From RGIG5952 sp045627605 (GTDB lineage: Bacteria > Verrucomicrobiota > Kiritimatiellia > RFP12 > JAAYLN01), in contig JAZQOA010000076.1 of the NCBI GenBank assembly GCA_045627605.1, positions 1-23,014 of the forward strand: a DNA stretch of 23,014 bases, read 5' to 3'. The notes under the pieces were generated by a model. That model saw nothing but the letters and a program-made list of their open reading frames with translations. It did no database searches and had not been told where the DNA came from. This document shows positions 15,051 to 22,880 of the stretch, piece after piece. The first letter of the stretch is position 1. Every line of letters begins with the position of its first letter. A program made the position numbers and the translations under genes.

Positions 15051-16237
15051 AGTCCGAAAAGCCTCCGAACAGATTCAAAAGGCCTGTGGTTTTCAGCCTT
15101 CCACGATTTGAGTCCGTACAGCAACAACCCGGCTGCAACGGCAAAGGAATGGGGGTCCTTGACGTTTTCAAGGCCGAAGACATTGCGCGGGACGCCAACC
15201 ATGCAAGGCACGCCAAAGACAGACTGGGCCAAATCGACCAGCCCCGGAAGCGATGCCCCGCCCCCCGTGAAGACGATGCCGGCCCCGAGCTTGGCCATCA
15301 CGTCGTCCTGCACGAACTTCGAGCGGATGATCTTGAGCGTTTCGTCCAGCCGCGCATTGACAACGGTCCTCAGCGCCTTGAGACTGAGCGACCGCTCGCG
15401 CGCCCCGAAATCGACGGGAAGCGGAATGCGTTCGCCACCGCCGCCGACAAGCGCGTTGCCAAACTCGCATTTGATGTCCTCCGCCTTGGCCTGCGAAATG
15501 TTGAAGGCGAGGGAAATGTCGTTCGTGATGTGGTCTCCGCCAACGGAAATCGCGCCAGCCGAAGCGGGCACGCCATCGACATAGGCGATGTAGTTGGTGG
15601 TGCCGCCCCCAAGATCCACAACGGCGACACCCGAATTCTTCTGGGAGGGGGACAGCACGGCAAGCGAAGCGCAGAGCGCGCTGAAGACGACGTCGTCCAC
15701 GTCGAGCGACGCCGCCGACGCCACGTTTCTCAAGTTCTCGACGGGGCCGGTCTGGGCGTGGACGACAAGCATGTTGAGGCTGATGTTCGAGCCTTTCAAC
15801 CCTTCGGGCTTGACAATGCCGGACTGTCCATCGAGCCTGAATTTCTGCGGGATCGTATGCATCACGCCGCGGTTAGGCGGGAGATTGATGTTGCGGGCGT
15901 TCTCGGTGACTTCCTCGACGTCTTCGGCCGAAACGACATGGTCATGGGAGCGCACGGGCGAGCTGCCCTGGTTGACGTCCGCCGAAATATAGCCGCCGCT
16001 TGCGGCAAGAAGGACGCGGCCAATGTCGATGCGGCTTTCGTCAACGGCCTGCTTGACCGCCTGCGAAACGCCCACCTCGGCATGGGAGAAGTCGATGACC
16101 TGGCCCTTGTGGACGCCTGACGAAATATTGACCCCTTTGCCGACAACGGTCATGCGGCCGTCGGCATCGGCTTCTCCGACGAGGACGACCGTCCTGTGCG
16201 AACCGATTTCAAGTGAAGCGATGGGAGGGATGCTCAT
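15047..16237 (-). CDS. ftsA: FtsA, actin-like membrane anchor of the Z ring
   Basis: 396 residues, a normal length. FtsA is an actin-fold ATPase that tethers FtsZ to the inner membrane and recruits later division proteins. The phosphate-1 loop is SLEIGSHRTVVLVGE (8-22). HTIPQKFRLDGQSGI is the FtsA-specific 1C subdomain stretch, and VVDLGGGTTNYIAYVDG is the phosphate-2 motif. SVGGDHITNDISLAF and GIVFTGGGASLPGL (adenosine motif) follow in the right order. The C-terminus FESVRRLFGL is a short amphipathic helix suited to membrane binding. No good ribosome binding site precedes the ATG at 16237, but the conserved fold starts only 8 residues in, so no later start is possible. It lies 36 bp after ftsQ, and its stop overlaps the ftsZ start. 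Confidence 0.95.
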   Translation of the reverse strand: MSIPPIASLEIGSHRTVVLVGEADADGRMTVVGKGVNISSGVHKGQVIDFSHAEVGVSQAVKQAVDESRIDIGRVLLAASGGYISADVNQGSSPVRSHDHVVSAEDVEEVTENARNINLPPNRGVMHTIPQKFRLDGQSGIVKPEGLKGSNISLNMLVVHAQTGPVENLRNVASAASLDVDDVVFSALCASLAVLSPSQKNSGVAVVDLGGGTTNYIAYVDGVPASAGAISVGGDHITNDISLAFNISQAKAEDIKCEFGNALVGGGGERIPLPVDFGARERSLSLKALRTVVNARLDETLKIIRSKFVQDDVMAKLGAGIVFTGGGASLPGLVDLAQSVFGVPCMVGVPRNVFGLENVKDPHSFAVAAGLLLYGLKSWKAENHRPFESVRRLFGL

Positions 16238-16273
16238 ATGGGAACCGTTGGTTGACGAGATGTTGGCGCCGCG

Positions 16274-17083
16274 CTATTCCAAGGCGAAGCAATGCCCCTT
16301 GATCGTGGCGTCGAAATGCCTGCGGCCGCGGCTGCGCCTGTCCTGCATCGCCCCGGCAAAGCCATTGAGCTGGGCTTCGAGATAGATTCGCCCGTCGGAA
16401 AACTCCTCCCTGCCCATGTGCTTCCAGGCAAGTTTCACGTCGACGTCGTTCTTCAAGGCAAGCGTCACGGAGTCGCCGCGGGAGACGTCTATTGAGCGGG
16501 CGCTTGAGAGACTGACCGCCGTTGTCCCGTCGGCAAGGCATTCGATAAGCTGGATTGCCGACAGCACGGGCGCCGAGGCGATTTTGCGACCGGGGGTGAG
16601 CTGGGAGACGGGCACCCCCTCGATCAGGACCATTTGGCCAAGGCCCTTGCGGTAGACGAAGATGACGCACTCCCCGTCTATCGCGAAATTCGTGCCGGCA
16701 ACATGGGCCAGGGGCACGCGCTCGGCAGCGGAGACGTCAATGGCGCCGCCAAACTTCCGGGCGACGGAAAGCGAGGCCAGCGTATGGGCAAGTGAAAGCA
16801 CTTTGCGCTGGCGGTTCCTGATGTCGCACGAGAAAAGCCCCTCGCCGCGGTTGAAGAGGGGCTTGCCGACGTCGATGCCAAGGTATTCGCGGAGGCAAAG
16901 CGGCGTCATCGTGTCCCCCGTTTCAATGTTGACCTCCGTAATCTTGTCCGGCACGGAAGCCATCCAGAGGAAGCGGCCGCCGAAATAATAGAAAACAAGA
17001 AGCCCGCGGAGAAGCGTGAAGACAACGGCTACGGCCGCAAGCACCAGCGAGGCGTGGATGATTTTGGACGACGGCCTCAGCAT
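16274..17083 (-). CDS. ftsQ: FtsQ-like POTRA division protein
   Basis: 269 residues. A short cytoplasmic stretch is followed by one transmembrane segment (about 9-33, IIHASLVLAAVAVVFTLLRG), then a periplasmic POTRA domain (ITEVNIETGDTMTPLCLREYLGIDVGKPLF, about 48-77). After that comes the FtsQ beta domain, with IDVSAAERVPLAHVAGTNFAIDGECVIF matching the family's pattern of ER-P-A then a 'xDxxG' strand. FtsQ links early and late divisome proteins through FtsB and FtsL. Sequence identity to the family is low, so the call rests on topology, this motif and the position directly before ftsA and ftsZ. The start ATG overlaps the ptsI stop by 7 nt (ATGCTGA), an unusual junction of phosphotransfer and division genes. 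Confidence 0.85.
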   Translation of the reverse strand: MLRPSSKIIHASLVLAAVAVVFTLLRGLLVFYYFGGRFLWMASVPDKITEVNIETGDTMTPLCLREYLGIDVGKPLFNRGEGLFSCDIRNRQRKVLSLAHTLASLSVARKFGGAIDVSAAERVPLAHVAGTNFAIDGECVIFVYRKGLGQMVLIEGVPVSQLTPGRKIASAPVLSAIQLIECLADGTTAVSLSSARSIDVSRGDSVTLALKNDVDVKLAWKHMGREEFSDGRIYLEAQLNGFAGAMQDRRSRGRRHFDATIKGHCFALE

Positions 17084-18849
17084 AGCTTGAGAATTTCGGG
17101 GGCGAATCGGGCGATGAGATCGCGCGAGAGATGGCGGACCTGGGCCATTGTCGCGGCGGTAAGCGCCGAGTTTGCAATGGTGCGGGCCTCGCCCTGCGGG
17201 ATTTTCCGGATCAGCGCCTTAATTACCGGGATGGATGCCGGCGACATGCTGAAAGTACGGATGCCAAGCCCCAGGAGCACGATGGCGTGAACCGGGTTGG
17301 AGGTCATCTCGCCGCAGACGCAAACGTCGATGCCGGCCTTGGCGGCGGCCTCGACAGTCATGGCGATCAGGCGCAGCACCGCCGGGTGGGCCGGCTGGTA
17401 GAGGTAGGCGACAGACTCGTTGATGCGGTCGGCCGCCATCGCGTACTGGGTGAGGTCGTTGGAGCCAATGGAAAAGAAATCGACGTAAGGGGCGAAATGC
17501 GAGGCGAGAAGCGCGGCGGAAGGCACCTCGATCATCATGCCGAGACGGGGGAAAACGAACTTTTTCCCAGTCTTCTCATGGAGTTCGTCGATGCACTCCT
17601 CGATGACCTTGCGGGTGCGGATGATCTCGGAGACGTCGCTCACCATCGGGATGAGCAAGTTGACGGGCCGGCCAGCCAGGGCCTCGGACTTGAGAATGGC
17701 GCGAATCTGGATTTTGAAAACCTCCTCGTCTGCGAGGAGGAAGCGGATCGAGCGCAACCCGAGGAAGGGGTTGGCCTCGCGTTCGTGAAGGCCGGTGCCG
17801 CAAAGGAACTTGTCGCCGCCAAGGTCAAAGGCCCTGATGACAACCGGGCCGTCGGAAACGGCGGAGGCAACCTGCGTGTAGGCCATGGACTGCCCCTCTT
17901 CGTCCACCGGGCGTCCCTCGGCAAGCCAAAGGTACTCGGTGCGGAAAAGGCCAACGCCTTCCGCGCCGTTTTCATCGAGCAGGGGGATGTCCTTCGGCCC
18001 CTCGATGTTGGCGAGGCACTGGACGGAGACGCCATCCGGCGTGACAGCCGGCTCGTGGCAATTGACCTTGAGGCCCGAAATGATGTTCTCGCGTTCGGCG
18101 GCCTTGCCCAGCAAGGAGTCGACACGGTCCTGCGACGGGTTGACGACGACCTCGCCCTTGTTGCCGTCGAGCCCGATTATTGCGCCGGCGGCGACGGAAG
18201 ACGAGAAACTGCCCAAGCCGAAGACCGCCGGGATGCCGACGGCCCTGATGAGGAGAGCCGCGTGCGACGTGAGGCTGCCGCGGTCGAGCGCCACGCCGCG
18301 CACAATGTTGCGCGGCAGGAGAAGCGTTTCGGAAGGCGTGAGGTTTTCCGCGACGATGACGCAAGGTTCGCCCCAGGCCTTGTCCAAATCGCTGGCGACG
18401 CCCATGAGGACGCGCAAAAGGCGGCGGGAGACATCGGCGATGTCGTCGGCGCGCTCGGTGAAAAGCACGTCGTCAAAGGAGCTGAACTGCGCGATGTACT
18501 TGTTGGCCACGTCGCGGACGGCCCACTCGCAGTTGTGCCTGAGTTCAAAAATCTCGCGCCGGGTGTCTTCGATGATCAACTCGTCGTCGAGCACCATCAG
18601 GTGGGCGTCGATAATCCCGGCTTCGCCATTGGTGGCCTCAAGGCCAAAGGAATCGCGGAGGTCGCGAAGCTGGCGCCGCGTGACGTCCTTGGCCTTGAGA
18701 AGGCGCTCCCACTCCTCCTCCACCGCTTCAAGCGCGACAGTGTACAGGGGCGGGTCAATTGTGCTGGGCTTGAAGACGACGGCCGGCGCCAAGGCGATGC
18801 CGGGCGAAACGCCAAGCCCCTGCTTTCGTATGTTTTCGGAATCGGGCAT
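17077..18849 (-). CDS. ptsI: Phosphoenolpyruvate-protein phosphotransferase (PTS Enzyme I)
   Basis: 590 residues, normal for Enzyme I, the cytosolic protein that takes phosphate from PEP and passes it to HPr. The N-terminal helical and swivelling domains hold the phospho-His site in DRGSLTSHAALLIRA (His196); the family norm is GGxTSHxAIxAR. The C-terminal PEP-binding barrel has LANIEGPKD, GVGLFRTEYLWL, FDLGGDKF, NPFLGLRSIRF, GMMIEVPSAAL, FFSIGSNDLTQY and VCVCGEMTSNP, which includes the catalytic Cys. All key residues are present, so it should be active. It starts 26 bp after ptsH with only a weak ribosome binding site and ends inside the start of ftsQ. No Enzyme II component is seen in the window, so its role may be regulatory, with phosphate ending on HPr. 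Confidence 0.96.
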   Translation of the reverse strand: MPDSENIRKQGLGVSPGIALAPAVVFKPSTIDPPLYTVALEAVEEEWERLLKAKDVTRRQLRDLRDSFGLEATNGEAGIIDAHLMVLDDELIIEDTRREIFELRHNCEWAVRDVANKYIAQFSSFDDVLFTERADDIADVSRRLLRVLMGVASDLDKAWGEPCVIVAENLTPSETLLLPRNIVRGVALDRGSLTSHAALLIRAVGIPAVFGLGSFSSSVAAGAIIGLDGNKGEVVVNPSQDRVDSLLGKAAERENIISGLKVNCHEPAVTPDGVSVQCLANIEGPKDIPLLDENGAEGVGLFRTEYLWLAEGRPVDEEGQSMAYTQVASAVSDGPVVIRAFDLGGDKFLCGTGLHEREANPFLGLRSIRFLLADEEVFKIQIRAILKSEALAGRPVNLLIPMVSDVSEIIRTRKVIEECIDELHEKTGKKFVFPRLGMMIEVPSAALLASHFAPYVDFFSIGSNDLTQYAMAADRINESVAYLYQPAHPAVLRLIAMTVEAAAKAGIDVCVCGEMTSNPVHAIVLLGLGIRTFSMSPASIPVIKALIRKIPQGEARTIANSALTAATMAQVRHLSRDLIARFAPEILKLC

Positions 18850-18875
18850 TTTCTCTGGCGGAATGTCGTCGGATC

Positions 18876-19169
18876 CTACTGTTCGTCGGGCAGGTCGAAC
18901 TTGCGGCCAACCAGGGCCTCGAGCTCGGAGAGGACGGCCTCGGCGTCGGGGCCTGTCGCCGTTACCTTGAGCGTGGAGCCGCAGACCGCCTCAAGCGTCA
19001 TCAAGGCCATGATGCTCTTGCCCGAGACGATGTTGCCGTCTTTCTCCACCTTGACGTCGGACTTGAAGCGAGAAGACACTTTCGCGAAAAGTCCGGCGGG
19101 GCGCACATGCATCCCGTACTTGTTCAAAAGCACAAGTTCCTTGGAAAAGGCCTGGTTGTTGTTTCCCAT
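18876..19169 (-). CDS. ptsH: HPr, phosphocarrier protein of the PTS
   Basis: 97 residues, slightly longer than the usual 85-90 because of about six extra N-terminal residues. KYGMHVRPAGLFAKV carries His21, equivalent to His15 that is phosphorylated by Enzyme I. GNIVSGKSIMALMTL carries Ser52, equivalent to Ser46 that is phosphorylated by HPr kinase. Both sites are intact, so the protein can work as a phosphate carrier and as a Ser-P signal. The gene has a strong AGGAG (19178-19182) 8 nt before ATG and lies 14 bp after hprK and 26 bp before ptsI. Confidence 0.96.
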   Translation of the reverse strand: MGNNNQAFSKELVLLNKYGMHVRPAGLFAKVSSRFKSDVKVEKDGNIVSGKSIMALMTLEAVCGSTLKVTATGPDAEAVLSELEALVGRKFDLPDEQ

Positions 19170-19183
19170 ATCCCCTGCTCCTG

Positions 19184-20143
19184 CTATTTCTGTGAAATGT
19201 TGTTGCGCTTGATCCGCTCGTCGAGGTCTTCGTGCGCCACGTGCCCGGAAAGCCTGAGGTTGTATTCCTGGGCGACAGTCTCGACGATGTTGACGAGATC
19301 GCGTCCCGGCGCCACGGGAATGATGACTTGCGGGACGTCTATTCCGAAAAACGTGCGTCGCAACACGTTCTCCCCGGTGCGGTCAAGCTCGGCGTCGCAT
19401 TCGCTTTGGCGACGCAGCGTGACGACAAGATCGACGTGCTTTTCGCCGCGCACGGCCGCCACGCCGAAAATCGACGGCACGTAGATGATGCCAAGGCCGC
19501 GGATCTCCATGTAGAACTGCGTGACCGGCACGGCGGAGCCTATAAGCTTGCCGTCGCTGGTCGGCTTGAGTTCCGTGCAGTCGTCCGCGACAAGCGCGTA
19601 GCCGCGCTTGATGAGGCCGAGGGCCGTTTCGCTCTTGCCGATCCCGGCCTCGCCCTCGATCATGACGCCGATGCCGGCAACCTCAAGCATTGTCGCGTGC
19701 ACCCTCATGCGCGGGGCGGAAAGCTCCTCCATGAGAATCGTCGCGGCATTGGTGAAAAGGCCGGTGATCATGTTCGTGCGGAGAAGCGGCACGGAGTATT
19801 TGTTGGCGAAACGCACGGCGGTCTCGCTGGGCTGGCGGCGGCGGGTGTAGACCACGCACGGCACGCGAGAGGCAAAGAGTTTTTCCACGCGTTCGTCGCG
19901 GAGCGGCTGCTCCAGCGACATGATGTAGGAAAACTCCGCGTAGCCGATGAGCTGGATGCGTTTCACCGGGAAATACTTGTAGAATCCCGCCAGCGCAAGC
20001 CCCGGCCGGTTGATGGCCGGCTCGCGGATCAGCCGGTCAAGCCCGCTCTCGCCCGCCACGATGGAGAGCGAGAGCCGCTTGCGTCCGGCTTCGAGAAACT
20101 GCTTGACCGTGGGGATTACCACGGGTTTTTCGCCATCGGCCAC
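19184..20143 (-). CDS. hprK: HPr kinase/phosphorylase
   Basis: 319 residues, normal length for HprK/P, which phosphorylates HPr on Ser using ATP or pyrophosphate and reverses it with phosphate, sensing the energy and carbon state. The N-terminal domain (about 1-130) is followed by the kinase domain. Visible motifs are RVHATMLEVAGIGVMIEGEAG, the P-loop GEAGIGKSETAL (164-175), YALVADDCTEL with the catalytic Asp pair, and the HprK signature MEIRGLGIIYVPSIFG (212-227). RRTFFGIDVPQVIIPVAPGRD is the C-terminal signature of the HPr-binding region. The start is GTG at 20143, preceded by a G-rich GGGGGA stretch; no in-frame ATG fits. It is located between hpf and ptsH, its substrate's gene. Confidence 0.96.
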   Translation of the reverse strand: MADGEKPVVIPTVKQFLEAGRKRLSLSIVAGESGLDRLIREPAINRPGLALAGFYKYFPVKRIQLIGYAEFSYIMSLEQPLRDERVEKLFASRVPCVVYTRRRQPSETAVRFANKYSVPLLRTNMITGLFTNAATILMEELSAPRMRVHATMLEVAGIGVMIEGEAGIGKSETALGLIKRGYALVADDCTELKPTSDGKLIGSAVPVTQFYMEIRGLGIIYVPSIFGVAAVRGEKHVDLVVTLRRQSECDAELDRTGENVLRRTFFGIDVPQVIIPVAPGRDLVNIVETVAQEYNLRLSGHVAHEDLDERIKRNNISQK

Positions 20144-20163
20144 GCGCCTGTCCCCCGCCCCGC

Positions 20164-20463
20164 TCAGGGCTTGCGGTTGTCGCCGACCTTGTCCTGCTGC
20201 TTGCGGGCCTGGCGGTGGAGTTTGTCGGCCGCTTCGTCGACGGCCTTCATGAAGTTGTCCGCGTCCTCGGCGGCGCCGGCAAACGAAGTGCCGCAGACGG
20301 TTGCGGAAAACTGCGCCTTGAAGAGGTGGCGGTCGGCGTCGAGGACGACATGCACCGCCGAGGTCTTCGGGAATTCCGCCTCGAATGCGGCGGCCTTCTT
20401 CCTGGCGTATTCCTGGAGATTCGCGGGGATCTCCTTGTTCCGGGCTGTCACTTCAATGCTCAT
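20164..20463 (-). CDS. hpf: Ribosome hibernation promoting factor (short HPF/RaiA family)
   Basis: 99 residues, the short form of the HPF/RaiA/sigma-54-modulation family. Such proteins bind the 30S decoding centre in slow growth and stop translation, helping 70S or 100S ribosomes form. The first strand, SIEVTARNKEIPANLQEYARKK, with the following helix and VHVVLDADRHLFKAQFSATVCG, matches the beta-alpha-beta-beta-beta-alpha fold. The C-terminus KLHRQARKQQDKVGDNRK is basic, as expected for rRNA contact. The start is fixed by a perfect AAAGGAGG at 20470-20477; an open frame extends upstream but crosses into the lptB end and is not used. In proteobacteria hpf sits in the same place relative to lptB, with rpoN between; here rpoN is absent. 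Confidence 0.92.
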   Translation of the reverse strand: MSIEVTARNKEIPANLQEYARKKAAAFEAEFPKTSAVHVVLDADRHLFKAQFSATVCGTSFAGAAEDADNFMKAVDEAADKLHRQARKQQDKVGDNRKP

Positions 20464-20469
20464 GCTTGT

Positions 20470-20477
20470 CCTCCTTT
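20470..20477 (-). promoter_or_regulatory. hpf: Strong ribosome binding site of hpf
   Basis: AAAGGAGG on the minus strand lies 6 nt before the ATG at 20463. It removes a 43-residue N-terminal extension that the same open frame would allow. The 64-bp gap before it (lptB stop to hpf start) also holds an imperfect GC-rich inverted repeat (GCCGCC and GGCGGC) without a T-run. Confidence 0.85.
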
Positions 20478-20527
20478 GTTTTTTTGGGTTTGCGAAATGC
20501 CGCCGACGCCATGGGCGGGCGGCGCCG

Positions 20528-21322
<795 letters not shown>

Positions 21323-21326
21323 GGCC

Positions 21327-21842
21327 TTACTTGGGCAAGATATTGCCCGCCCCGCCTTTCTTCTTGTTGACTGTCGTCTCCTGCAGGATCATCCGCGCAG
21401 GTTCGCACTCGACGCGTTCGTCGTTGAGCCAGATCGTGATCTTGGTGCCGGTCATGCAATCCTTGGCGCGTTGGACGACCACCTCCTTGCCGGTCATGAC
21501 GACTTTGCCGTCGGCCTTCGTGTAGATGGCCTCCTCGCACTTTGCGCTTCTGTCGCCGTTGACCAGGATGACGTTCTTCGTCGCCTTGATCCACTTGACG
21601 TCGTTGGTCGAGTTAAGCATGACGACGAGCCGCTCGCATGTCATCGTGTACTCGGGGTTGGAAATCTTGACGTTTTCCTCGAAGATGATCGACGAATGGG
21701 CGTAGTCATATTCCATGCGGCTCGAAGTGACCGTCGTGTCGCCACGCAAGGATGCCGCCTCCGCCGGCAAAACGGCAAACGCCGCGGCAACGGCAAGCGC
21801 CGCGGCAACGGCAGGCGCGAAAAGGAAACCATAAGTCTTCAT
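21327..21842 (-). CDS. lptA: LptA/OstA-like periplasmic LPS transport protein
   Basis: 171 residues with a signal peptide (MKTYGFLFAP, then an Ala/Val-rich core, cleavage near AEAASL, about 27-31). The mature part has the OstA/LptA beta-jellyroll pattern: TTVTSSRMEYDYAHSSIIFEEN, VKISNPEYTMTCERLVVML and KADGKVVMTGKEVVVQ. These are repeating strands in which a 'YD...F.GNV' style unit converts to 'MTCERL'. LptA forms the periplasmic bridge between LptC and LptD. A strong AGGAGGGG (21850-21857) precedes ATG inside the lptC end, and the ATG overlaps the lptC stop as ATGA. It is immediately followed by lptB. The short Lys-rich tail (NKKKGGAGN) is as in several LptA proteins. Confidence 0.88.
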   Translation of the reverse strand: MKTYGFLFAPAVAAALAVAAAFAVLPAEAASLRGDTTVTSSRMEYDYAHSSIIFEENVKISNPEYTMTCERLVVMLNSTNDVKWIKATKNVILVNGDRSAKCEEAIYTKADGKVVMTGKEVVVQRAKDCMTGTKITIWLNDERVECEPARMILQETTVNKKKGGAGNILPK

Positions 21843-22399
21843 TTGAATGCCCCTCCTATTTCCGGCATTATTTCAGCCATCGTGATCTTGGGATTCGCCA
21901 GGATCTTGGCGTTGCGCGTGACAAGGTCCCACTGCATGCCGTCGCCATCCACGCGGATGTTGCGGCCCGGGGCGCGGTATTCGATGCGCACCTTGCCTTC
22001 GCAATAGCCCGTGCGGGTGGATCGGTCGAAAATGCAGCTCTCCGCAAAATAGGCGCCCATCAACCCGCCTTTTTCATCATAGAGCTCGATGATGACGCCG
22101 CTGGCCTTGACAAAGGCGTTTTCATCGTCTGGGATAAAGGCCTTGTCGGCCTTGAACTGGGCGCGCACCGTTCCGTCCGGGAAATGGTCGACGGGGAACG
22201 ACAAGTTCTCCATCGGCACGCCTTCGCCCGTGTTCATGTCGCTGGAGGCCCAGTTCCGGGCAAGCTCCTCGGCTGCGGTTTCGGTACCGCCCTTGCGCTG
22301 TTCGACAGCGGAGGCGGCATTCGTCCCGGCACTTGCAAACGCCGCAAGCACAACGACCAACGCCACAGCACGAATTTTAACTTGCCAAGTCAATTCCAC
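21839..22399 (-). CDS. lptC: LptC-like inner-membrane LPS transport protein
   Basis: 186 residues beginning with a hydrophobic N-terminal segment (VKIRAVALVVVLAAFASAG, about 7-25), either a signal anchor or a cleaved signal. The rest shows an LptC/OstA-type beta repeat: LSFPVDHFPDGTVRAQFKADKAFI, FVKASGVIIELYDEKG, AESCIFDRSTRTGYCEGKVRIEY and GDGMQWDLVTRNAKILANPKI. The last stretches have the 'G.gm.wd' strand seen at the end of LptC and LptA. LptC ties the LptB2FG complex to LptA. Sequence similarity is weak, so the call depends partly on its place before lptA and lptB. The start is GTG at 22399 with GGGAG only 3 nt away; a TTG at 22393 would give better spacing. It is the first gene of the long unit. 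Confidence 0.78.
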   Translation of the reverse strand: MELTWQVKIRAVALVVVLAAFASAGTNAASAVEQRKGGTETAAEELARNWASSDMNTGEGVPMENLSFPVDHFPDGTVRAQFKADKAFIPDDENAFVKASGVIIELYDEKGGLMGAYFAESCIFDRSTRTGYCEGKVRIEYRAPGRNIRVDGDGMQWDLVTRNAKILANPKITMAEIMPEIGGAFK

Positions 22400-22420
22400 A
22401 ATCTCCCGAACCTTATATAT

Positions 22421-22449
22421 ACTATATCAAAATCGGCAATGGAGGGCAA
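22421..22449 (-). promoter_or_regulatory. Sigma70-type promoter candidate for the lptC-to-dus unit
   Basis: On the minus strand TTGCCC (22449-22444) and TATAGT (22426-22421) are separated by 17 bp. TG at 22429-22428 gives an extended -10. A transcript would start near 22414, leaving a leader of about 15 nt with GGGAG. A second pair, TTGCCG (22439-22434) and TATAAG (22417-22412) with a 16-bp spacer, overlaps it. The stretch 22400-22433 is far more AT-rich than its surroundings. The rest of 22450-22526 shows nothing I can name. Confidence 0.5.
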
Positions 22450-22526
22450 ACGCAGCCATGCCGCCCCCGCTTGCAGATGTGAAATCATGATCCGTTTTTC
22501 CGGCGACGGTCTCAAGGGGAAAAGCG

Positions 22527-22877
22527 TTATCGGGCATAATCCGAAAGCCCGAAGGAATCAAGCCCGATGCCTTCGGGAGGAGCCAGCGAAGGAAATAGTT
22601 CCGCCGTTTGCGGAGTGAGGGCGACGACTTTCCCCGAATTCCAATTAAATTTGCAGGCGGGACGCGAGCGATGAAAAGAACCAAGGCCATCTCCATCAGC
22701 TGACAGAACAACCGCGACTACGGCAGCATCGGCAACCCTCCCCCAAATATCCTTGTGCAGGGGCCTGGCCATCCAGTGGATTTCGCACGATTTCCCGAAC
22801 TGCCGCCCGAGAACATCCTCGATCGAGACTCCAGACTCCTTCACTACGTTCCACATGCAGGCGAAGCATTTGACCAT
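22527..22877 (-). CDS. Hypothetical 116-residue protein
   Basis: I do not recognise this protein. ATG at 22877 follows the stop of the upstream partial gene by 3 bp with GGGGAA ahead of it, so it is probably co-transcribed and real. The N-terminus contains two Cys in CFACMWNVVKES, followed by helical-looking SIEDVLGRQFGKSCEIHWMA. The middle, VADAAVVAVVLSADGDG, could be one or two buried strands. The C-terminal part is Pro/Gly-rich (FPSLAPPEGIGLDSFGL). There is no signal peptide or transmembrane segment. Third-position codon choice is more mixed (GTA, GTT, GAT, GCT) than in the GC-biased genes nearby, which may mean foreign origin or low expression. An 8-bp inverted repeat, CCCGAAGG (22548-22555) with CCTTCGGG (22570-22577), lies in its 3' coding end. 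Confidence 0.5.
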   Translation of the reverse strand: MVKCFACMWNVVKESGVSIEDVLGRQFGKSCEIHWMARPLHKDIWGRVADAAVVAVVLSADGDGLGSFHRSRPACKFNWNSGKVVALTPQTAELFPSLAPPEGIGLDSFGLSDYAR

Positions 22878-22880
22878 GTC

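Noticed and set aside
15047..16237. FtsA phosphate-1 loop reads LEIG and not the common DIG
   Set aside because: Other working FtsA proteins, including that of E. coli, also have LEIG, so this is not a sign of lost ATP binding.
17131..19212. A 693-codon plus-strand open frame opposite ptsI and ptsH
   Set aside because: ptsI and ptsH show complete family motifs on the minus strand; the antisense product has none.
22427..22711. A 94-codon minus-strand open frame overlapping the 116-residue gene
   Set aside because: It has no ribosome binding site, an odd composition, and overlaps both the better-placed 116-residue frame and the lptC promoter region.
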